From JAVEVF01 sp034005175 (GTDB lineage: Bacteria; Actinomycetota; Coriobacteriia; Anaerosomatales; SLCP01), in assembly GCA_034005175.1 (NCBI GenBank), contig JAVEVF010000012.1, forward strand, positions 1-27,508: DNA of 27,508 nucleotides, in the 5' to 3' direction. The notes under the pieces are model-generated. The model was not told the DNA's origin. It was given only the letters and a program-made list of their open reading frames with translations, and made no database searches. A program made the translations under genes and the position numbers. Positions 22,269 to 27,508 of this stretch are shown one piece after another; positions within the stretch are counted from its first letter, which is position 1, and each line of letters starts with the position of its first letter.

Positions 22269-22775
22269 CTACTCTCCCATGCGGTGCCAGGAGACAGAGG
22301 GCATCTTCGGCCGCCATGCAAGCGCTCGCCGCGTGGCCATGACGCTCAAGGCGGCGACGATCCCGAACACGCCAAGGATGGCGGCGGCGAGGATGAGTGC
22401 TGCTGCAGGGCCCACGATGACGCGTGAGTCATCCGAGACCTGCATCTTGGGCGCGAGTGCGATCCCCACCCACGAGCGGCTCACCGAGATGTCGCTTGCC
22501 ACTGTCACGCCGTTGTAGACATGATTGCCCTCGACTGCCGACGCGAGCAGTGCGGCTACGGCGGTCTTGTGCGTCTCGACGCCTCCATGCGCGATGATCG
22601 CGCCCGCGCCGCTTCTTTTCACCGATGCGTCGCCTTGAGCGCTTACCACCCCAGCACAGCTCGTGGTTATCTCGGCGTCGTGCGCGCTGGTGACCGTTCC
22701 CACGATGGTATTCCTCACCACATCGGCAAGGACGGCAGAGCCATCAGCCTCCTGCAGGTCCTTGGTATCTGGCAT
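22269..22775 (-). CDS. Repeat-containing single-pass membrane protein, possible β-helix
   Basis: This 168-residue protein begins at ATG 22775, preceded by GAGGAGG. Residues of about 25-120 form approximate repeats of 15-17 residues with small and hydrophobic residues at fixed steps. Examples are 'TSAHDAEITTSCAGVV', 'SAQGDASVKRSGAGAII', 'AHGGVETHKTAVAALLAS' and 'DISVSRSWVGIALAPK'. The pattern resembles a short right-handed β-helix such as a bactofilin-like or hexapeptide-type solenoid. A transmembrane helix follows ('VGPAAALILAAAILGVFGIV') and then a basic tail. No enzyme motif is visible. It is 41 bases downstream of the PAP2 gene on the same strand and may be the last gene of that operon. 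The gene is convergent with the membrane protein ending at 22204. The function is unknown. Confidence 0.65.
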   Translation of the reverse strand: MPDTKDLQEADGSAVLADVVRNTIVGTVTSAHDAEITTSCAGVVSAQGDASVKRSGAGAIIAHGGVETHKTAVAALLASAVEGNHVYNGVTVASDISVSRSWVGIALAPKMQVSDDSRVIVGPAAALILAAAILGVFGIVAALSVMATRRALAWRPKMPSVSWHRMGE

Positions 22776-22816
22776 GGCGCCTCCTCATGTTGATCTCACG
22801 AGGTAGATTCCCCATG

Positions 22817-23479
22817 TCAGCACTGCTCACGCTCGGCGGCTCGGGCCGCAGGGTTTCCGAGCAGCTTCTTGAGCGGTGTGAACAACGACCCTTCGCGCCA
22901 CTCGTGGAACACGAAGTAGCCGAGCAAAGCGCCGCCCACGATATCAATCGAGTAATGGCCGTGCGAGAGCAAGAGAGCGGCGATCTGGATCAGGAAGAGC
23001 GCTATGGCTAGATGTTTCATATGCGGGGCCCGCCGCGCGTCGATTAGGTAGATGCAGAAGAGGGCCGCCGCCACATGCCCCGATGGGAGCATCCCCAGCT
23101 GATCGAGGGGTATGAATCCGAAGCTACCTGGTCCCTGATAGGAGTTTGCCAGTGGCGTCAGCACCATGATGACCGAACGGATGAGATACATCACCGCGAA
23201 GATGGTGGTCATCTCGGCGAGCTCGGCACGTGCGTGATTGAAGATATACAGCGCGAGTACGGCCAACGAAGAGATGATGGCGACCTCGGTGATGTACTGC
23301 GCCCAGACGTACGGCCCCACGGCGCGCAATATCAGGTCTTCTGGTGCAGGGCGGTCGGGGAATCCCACATAGATGAGCGCGTTTCCCGCCGCCGAGGTGA
23401 TACCGCTCGCTGCGAGGAGGCCAAACGCCACTGCCAGGTCCCGTGTTGGTGGCCAGTGTCTTGAATCTGCGATCGTCAT
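22817..23479 (-). CDS. PAP2_C-type (sphingomyelin-synthase-like) membrane phosphatase/transferase
   Basis: This 220-residue polytopic membrane protein has five or six hydrophobic segments. Two catalytic motifs of the PAP2 superfamily are clear: 'GMLPSGHVAAALFCIYLI' with His135, and 'LLSHGHYSIDIVGGALLGYF' with His175 and Asp179. The first PAP2 motif (KxxxxxxRP) is absent. The H-Y-S-I-D form with Asp four residues after His is what PAP2_C proteins and sphingomyelin synthases show. The enzyme would remove or transfer a phospho-head-group at a membrane lipid. The start is ATG 23479 with GAGGCG upstream. The longer frame to 23650 runs into the upstream gene and is discarded. It is seven bases after the GNAT-fold gene, hence the same operon. 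The substrate is unknown. Confidence 0.83.
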   Translation of the reverse strand: MTIADSRHWPPTRDLAVAFGLLAASGITSAAGNALIYVGFPDRPAPEDLILRAVGPYVWAQYITEVAIISSLAVLALYIFNHARAELAEMTTIFAVMYLIRSVIMVLTPLANSYQGPGSFGFIPLDQLGMLPSGHVAAALFCIYLIDARRAPHMKHLAIALFLIQIAALLLSHGHYSIDIVGGALLGYFVFHEWREGSLFTPLKKLLGNPAARAAEREQC

Positions 23480-23486
23480 CTTCGCC

Positions 23487-24650
23487 TCAGATCTCGCGTT
23501 CGTAGATGCGCCAGGTCTTGTAGCGCTTGCCCCCTGCGAGTTCGGATGCGCGCAGCACGAGCGTGTTGTCCTCGAGCAGCAGAGAGGCCTCGATGCTTCT
23601 GTACCCGTGTGCCGATGCGTGGCGGTAGGTCTCCTCGAGCAGGAGGGCATCTATCCCTTGCACCCGCCAGCCGGGCACGATGCCGAAGAACATCAATCTC
23701 AGCCGAGGGATGTGCTTGCGCATGAGCAAGAGACGTGCGGCACGCACGACGTCCGAGTCGCCCAGAACGCCCCAGCGAGGCCGCAAGGCCCAGTTGGGGT
23801 CGGGAAACGCACCGATCATCGCCACGGGTTCGCCGTCCGCGATGGCTATCCGCACGAGCTCGGGATCGATGATGGGCCGAAGAGAGTCCCCGATTGCGTC
23901 GGCCTCTCCTTCGGTGAGCGGAAGGAAGCCCCAGTTGTCCGACCAGGCGCGGTTGAAGATATCGACCACTCGGCGCATCTCCGCTTCATAGTCGGCCATG
24001 TCAACCGGCCGAGTGACGATGTTGTTTCGGCGCCTGACAGCCTCGGCCACGCGCACCAGCCGCTTGGCGGGAACGTCTGCCATGTCGATGAGATAGGCGT
24101 GGTAGTCCTTCACCTTCGCCAGACCCCACTGTTCCAGATACGCGGCGTAATACCGCGGATTGTGCGTGCACTCTACGGTGGGCGGTGTGTCAAACCCGTC
24201 GATGAGGATGCCCTGTCGTTCGTGGGTGGCGTTCGAATACTGCCCCGGGCCACGCATGATCTTCATGTCGCGCTCGGCCAGCCAACTGCGGGCGGCATCG
24301 AGCAGCGCCGAGGCGGCCTCGTAGTCCTCCTCCACCTCGAAGAACCCGAAGAAACCGATTCCTGCGTACGACGGCGTGTAGTCGTTGAACCGGTGGTTGA
24401 CAGCCGCCGAGATCCGGCCGACGGCACGGCTGTCTCGGCGCGCTATGAAGTGCATGACGTCGGCATGGCGATGGTAGGGATGCGCCTCGGTGAGGAGGCC
24501 GGACATCCCGAGCACGCGGCTACCGAGCAGGTCGGCATTGAGCGGAGGAGTCCAGCAGGGATCACCACGGTACAGGCGCCAGGGCATCAGGGCGAACTCG
24601 CGAATGCGAGGGTCGCCGAGCGGGATCTGCTCGATCGTCAGCACGCCCAT
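23487..24650 (-). CDS. GNAT-fold protein of the 'PWRLYRGDPCWTPPL' family
   Basis: This 387-residue protein starts near 'IREFALMPWRLYRGDPCWTP' followed by PLN, a signature of a widespread but uncharacterised family in the acyl-CoA N-acyltransferase (GNAT) superfamily. The C-terminal part carries 'RLMFFGIVPGWRVQGIDALL' and 'GYRSIEASLLLEDNTLVLRA', consistent with the CoA-binding turn and following strands of GNAT domains, although the usual Q/RxxGxG/A loop is degenerate. The ATG at 24650 lacks a ribosome site but has a -10-like TACGCT placed for leaderless transcription. An upstream in-frame start at 24704 would add 18 unconserved residues. It is followed after seven bases by the PAP2_C gene. 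N-acylation of an amine, possibly a lipid, is inference from fold and neighbour. Confidence 0.75.
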   Translation of the reverse strand: MGVLTIEQIPLGDPRIREFALMPWRLYRGDPCWTPPLNADLLGSRVLGMSGLLTEAHPYHRHADVMHFIARRDSRAVGRISAAVNHRFNDYTPSYAGIGFFGFFEVEEDYEAASALLDAARSWLAERDMKIMRGPGQYSNATHERQGILIDGFDTPPTVECTHNPRYYAAYLEQWGLAKVKDYHAYLIDMADVPAKRLVRVAEAVRRRNNIVTRPVDMADYEAEMRRVVDIFNRAWSDNWGFLPLTEGEADAIGDSLRPIIDPELVRIAIADGEPVAMIGAFPDPNWALRPRWGVLGDSDVVRAARLLLMRKHIPRLRLMFFGIVPGWRVQGIDALLLEETYRHASAHGYRSIEASLLLEDNTLVLRASELAGGKRYKTWRIYEREI

Positions 24651-24656
24651 CACAGA

Positions 24657-24662
24657 AGCGTA
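24657..24662 (-). promoter_or_regulatory. Candidate -10 box for leaderless GNAT-PAP2_C transcript
   Basis: On the minus strand TGCTACGCT is an extended -10 sequence (hexamer TACGCT). It is followed by exactly six bases (TCTGTG) and the ATG at 24650. There is no Shine-Dalgarno before this ATG, which fits transcription starting at the A of the start codon. No -35 match is evident, as often happens with extended -10 promoters. Confidence 0.35.
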
Positions 24663-24761
24663 GCAGACCGAGAGGTTCCAGACGATGGTCGAGGCCCACC
24701 GCAAGACCGAGAAGAAGCGGCATCGTGTGGCTCAGAGGAGCCCGGCTCGCGCACCGCACCG

Positions 24762-24770
24762 TGCTACCCT
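24762..24770 (+). promoter_or_regulatory. Candidate extended -10 promoter for cysK
   Basis: TGCTACCCT at 24762-24770 is an extended -10 element located 45 bases before the cysK ATG, in the divergent gap shared with the GNAT gene. The -35 region does not match the consensus. It is the best candidate I see, at low certainty. Confidence 0.25.
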
Positions 24771-24815
24771 GCTCTCAGAGACCCCACTGCCCTCGGCGGC
24801 CCAGGGAGGCATCTG

Positions 24816-25781
24816 ATGACCGAGCCCGCTGGCTACTTCACGAGCGTCTCCGAGACCATCGGCCAAACGCCCCTGGTTGCGTTGCGCGCACTCACACAGG
24901 GACTGCCGGCGAGCGTGTTGGTGAAGCTTGAGTCTCGAAACCCGGGGGGCTCGGTGAAAGATCGCATAGCACGTGCGATGGTGCAGGACGCTGAGGCTCG
25001 CGGCGTGTTGGAGCGGGGCCGTTCGGTGATCATCGAGCCTACGAGCGGCAATACTGGAATCGCCCTTGCGCTCATCGGCGCTGAGCGGGGATACCGCGTG
25101 GTTCTCACGATGCCGGAGTCGATGTCGCTCGAGCGCCGCAAGCTGCTCGCCGCATACGGAGCCGATCTCGTTCTCACGCCATCTGAAGAGGGCATGCGAG
25201 GCGCGATCGACCAGGCGCGTCGTGTCGCAGAGGCTACCCCTGGAGGGTGGATGGCGGGCCAGTTCGACAACCCCGCGAACCCTGCTGCGCACTTTCAGAC
25301 GACGGGCCCCGAGGTGGACGCAGCCATGGGCGACCGCCCCCTCGCCGCGTTCGTCGCTGGAGTGGGCACGGGAGGGACCATCACCGGAACAGGCCGCTAC
25401 CTGAAAGAGCATAGGCCAGATGTGCGCGTCGTCGCGGTCGAGCCTGCCGAGTCACCCATCATCGCCCAGAGCCGAGCAGGTCAGAAGCTCACCCCCGGAC
25501 CGCATCTCATACAAGGCATCGGCGCGAACTTCATCCCAGCGGTGCTTGATGTCGCGCTGCTTGACGAGGTGATGGCTGTCGACGGCGAGACCGCGATAGC
25601 TACTGCACGGCGAGCAGCTGCCGAGGAGGGGTTGCTCGTCGGCATCTCAAGCGGCGCGAACATCGCGGCTGCGCTGCGCGTGGCGTCACGGCCCGAGTTC
25701 GCGGGCATGGCGGTGGTGACGGTCGCGCCTTCGAGCGGGGAGCGCTACCTGAGCACCAGGCTTTGGGAGGGGATCGCCTAG
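24816..25781 (+). CDS. cysK: Cysteine synthase (O-acetylserine sulfhydrylase)
   Basis: This 321-residue PLP enzyme makes cysteine from O-acetylserine and sulfide. 'LESRNPGGSVKDRIARAM' holds the PLP lysine Lys48. 'IEPTSGNTGIALALIGA' (TSGNTG at 76-81) binds the substrate carboxylate. 'FVAGVGTGGTITGTGRYLKE' binds the cofactor phosphate. 'GLLVGISSGANIAAALRVA' closes the active site. The length matches CysK/CysM. The ATG at 24816 is preceded by GGGAGG at good spacing. The open frame runs back to 23373 without a stop, but that part is antisense to two real genes. The TAG stop overlaps the stop of the convergent transketolase gene. Cystathionine β-synthase-like or CysM activity is possible, but the motifs favour CysK. 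Confidence 0.94.
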   Translation: MTEPAGYFTSVSETIGQTPLVALRALTQGLPASVLVKLESRNPGGSVKDRIARAMVQDAEARGVLERGRSVIIEPTSGNTGIALALIGAERGYRVVLTMPESMSLERRKLLAAYGADLVLTPSEEGMRGAIDQARRVAEATPGGWMAGQFDNPANPAAHFQTTGPEVDAAMGDRPLAAFVAGVGTGGTITGTGRYLKEHRPDVRVVAVEPAESPIIAQSRAGQKLTPGPHLIQGIGANFIPAVLDVALLDEVMAVDGETAIATARRAAAEEGLLVGISSGANIAAALRVASRPEFAGMAVVTVAPSSGERYLSTRLWEGIA

Positions 25782-27508
25782 AGCGCCGACCTGCCGAGTG
25801 TGCGGTAGGCCGCAGACACCACCGCCTCGGCCGTGATTCCCAAACGCTCCATCACCACATCGCCCGGCGCTGACGCTCCGAAGCGATCGATTCCCACCAC
25901 GGTAGGACCGTCGCCGAGGTAAGTCCTCCAGCCCAGCGTCGTGCCCGCTTCGACGACGACCAGCGGGACTCCCTCGGGCAGCACCGAAGCCCGATACTCC
26001 TCAGGTTGTGCGACGAAGATCTCCTCGCACATCATGCTCACGACGCGCACGCCGACGCCGTCGCGGGAAAGCTCGGCAGCGGCAGCAAGCGCCACATGCA
26101 CTTCAGAGCCTGTGGCGAGCAAGATGATGTCGGCCGACGCCTCAGCGTCTTTGAGCGTATACCCGCCGCGCAGCGCTCCCTCGGCCACCTGTGGATACTC
26201 GGCGGGATCGAGAGTGGGGACCTTCTGCCGTGTGAGCGCGATCATGACCGGCCCGGACCGATGCTCAAGAGCGATCTGCCACGACGCGGATGTCTCGTTG
26301 GGATCGGCGGGGCGCAACACAAGCGTGTTGGGGATGGCGCGCAGTGCAAGCAGGTGTTCGACGGGCTGATGCGTAGGCCCATCTTCGCCGAGCGCCACAC
26401 TGTCATGTGTGAAGACGTGCACCACGTGCAGATGGCTTAGGGCGGCGAGCCTGATGGGCGGGCGCATGTAGTCGCTGAAGATGAGGAACGTCGAGCCGTA
26501 GGGGATGAATCCCCCATGGTAGGCCATGCCGTTTACGATGGCACCCATCGCATGCTCGCGCACTCCGAACCTGATGTTGCGTCCGGCCGGAGTTGCCGCG
26601 CTGAAGTCAGGGCTGCCCACCAGCAGCGTCTTGGTGCTTGGGGAGAGGTCCGCTGACCCGCCCATCAGTTCAGGCAGGGCCTCGGCGAGCGCGTTCATCA
26701 CCTTGCCGCCTGCTTCGCGCGTCGCCATCGCGCCATCTGCGACCGTGAAGACCGGCAGCCGTCCCGACCAGCCCACAGGAAGCTCCCGGGCCATGCGGCG
26801 CTCAAATTCTCCAGCGAGGTCGGGGTGCTCGGCACGGTACGCCTCGAACCTCTCACGCCACTGGCCGTGCCACTTTCGTCCACGGTCGAGCAGCTTGCGA
26901 AAGTGCGTGAGCGCCTCTGGGGGCACGTAGAACGCAGGGTCGCGCCGCCACCCCGCTGCCTCTTTGGTGAGTCGCACCTCGTCGACTCCCAGCGGCTCTC
27001 CATGTGCCGACGGGCTGTCTTGCTTGTTGGGGCTCCCATGGCCGATGTATGTGCGGATGGCGATGAACGACGGGCTCGTGGTCTCGGCGCGCGCCGCTTC
27101 GATGGCTTGCTCGATGGCCAGGATGTCGGTGCCGTCGTCGACCTGTGAGACGTGCCAGCCGTACGCCTTGAAGCGTGCGAGGCGGTCTTCGGTGAACGCG
27201 ATGTCGGTTCTGCCGTCGATGGAGATGTGGTTGTCGTCGTAAAGCGCGATGAGCTTCCCGAGCCCGAGGTGGCCGGCGAGTGACGCCGCTTCACCGCTGA
27301 CACCCTCCATGAGGTCGCCATCGCTGCAGATGGCATAGGTGTAGTGATCGACTACGCTGTGACCAGGGCGGTTGAAGCGGGCAGCAAGCGCTTTCTCGGC
27401 GATCGCCATTCCCACTGCATTCGAATTGCCGTGGCCGAGGGGCCCGGTTGTTGCCTCGACGCCCGGCGTATGGCGGTATTCGGGTTGCCCCGGGGTGGGT
27501 CTGGACCG
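25778..27508 (-). CDS. tkt: Transketolase, N-terminus beyond the window
   Basis: 576 residues are visible and the frame runs off the right edge. Reading from the edge, 'TPGQPEYRHTPGVEATTGPL' followed by GHGNSNAVGMAIAEK is the conserved early region. The thiamine diphosphate motif follows as 'YAICSDGDLMEGVSGEAASL' to 'LIALYDDNHISIDG'. Later come 'IRFGVREHAMGAIVNGMAYH' and 'HDSVALGEDGPTHQPVEHL', the pyrimidine-domain signatures. The C-terminal domain ends near 'TLGWRTYLGDGPTVVGIDRF'. The enzyme moves two-carbon units between sugar phosphates in the pentose phosphate pathway. An apparent GTG start at 27415 is internal. About 80-90 residues are probably missing. Its stop overlaps that of cysK by two bases on the opposite strand. 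Confidence 0.95.
   Translation of the reverse strand, partial: RSRPTPGQPEYRHTPGVEATTGPLGHGNSNAVGMAIAEKALAARFNRPGHSVVDHYTYAICSDGDLMEGVSGEAASLAGHLGLGKLIALYDDNHISIDGRTDIAFTEDRLARFKAYGWHVSQVDDGTDILAIEQAIEAARAETTSPSFIAIRTYIGHGSPNKQDSPSAHGEPLGVDEVRLTKEAAGWRRDPAFYVPPEALTHFRKLLDRGRKWHGQWRERFEAYRAEHPDLAGEFERRMARELPVGWSGRLPVFTVADGAMATREAGGKVMNALAEALPELMGGSADLSPSTKTLLVGSPDFSAATPAGRNIRFGVREHAMGAIVNGMAYHGGFIPYGSTFLIFSDYMRPPIRLAALSHLHVVHVFTHDSVALGEDGPTHQPVEHLLALRAIPNTLVLRPADPNETSASWQIALEHRSGPVMIALTRQKVPTLDPAEYPQVAEGALRGGYTLKDAEASADIILLATGSEVHVALAAAAELSRDGVGVRVVSMMCEEIFVAQPEEYRASVLPEGVPLVVVEAGTTLGWRTYLGDGPTVVGIDRFGASAPGDVVMERLGITAEAVVSAAYRTLGRSAL

Noticed and set aside
23480..23650. 57-residue N-terminal extension of the PAP2_C protein
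   Set aside because: It overlaps the end of the GNAT gene in another frame and is Cys/Arg/Ser-rich. ATG 23479 has a good ribosome site.
23373..24815. Long plus-strand open frame continuous with cysK (802 codons in total)
   Set aside because: It is antisense to the PAP2_C and GNAT genes, which have recognisable motifs. High GC leaves antisense frames open. CysK starts at 24816 with a good ribosome site.
1..27508. CRISPR arrays, tRNA or rRNA genes, insertion sequences, phage or defence genes
   Set aside because: No regularly spaced repeats, cloverleaf-like sequence, transposase or nuclease motif was seen on either strand by eye.

Overview
This is a GC-rich, densely coding window from a bacterium, most likely an actinobacterium. 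Supporting signs are strong GC bias at third codon positions, a PASTA-repeat protein, a histidine ammonia-lyase with a Cys-Ser-Gly cofactor triad, and many GTG starts. The mix of peptide and amino-acid catabolism with a multihaem cytochrome would fit an anaerobic, asaccharolytic actinobacterium (Coriobacteriia or a relative). That placement is inference. No tRNA, rRNA, CRISPR array, insertion sequence or phage gene was recognised, and no stretch longer than about 300 bases lacks a gene.

Layout. 1-1675: an amino-acid ABC importer (end of the binding protein plus two permeases); the ATPase is not in the window. 1774-2067: a small MoaD/ThiS-like protein. 2071-5040 (minus strand): a redox block with a hexahaem c-type cytochrome, a FRE/NOX-type flavocytochrome and a nitroreductase. 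5283-9456 (plus): a GCS2-family ligase, a kinase-less PASTA membrane protein, a tandem-META envelope protein and a small SHOCT-domain membrane protein. 9560-15741 (minus): a peptide-use operon of M20 dipeptidase, YfcC-type carrier, peptidase T and SLC13-type carrier with RCK_C domains. 16021-21501: a complete histidine-degradation set, with hutG divergent from hutH-hutU-hutI, followed by a coupled membrane-anchored protein of unknown function. 22269-24650 (minus): a GNAT-fold protein, a PAP2_C-type membrane phosphatase/transferase and a repeat-containing membrane protein. 24816-25781: cysteine synthase. 25778-27508 (minus): transketolase, cut by the window edge.

How the genes fit together. 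Imported amino acids and peptides (ABC importer, PepT, M20 dipeptidase, two carriers) would feed amino-acid catabolism. The hut genes turn histidine into glutamate plus formamide. CysK and the GCS2 enzyme point to cysteine and low-molecular-weight thiol synthesis. The most striking block is the flavocytochrome-hexahaem pair. It looks like a compact route taking electrons from cytosolic NAD(P)H across the membrane to an outward-facing multihaem cytochrome, and could dispose of electrons from amino-acid oxidation. Second in interest is the GNAT/PAP2_C pair, which could act on a membrane lipid.
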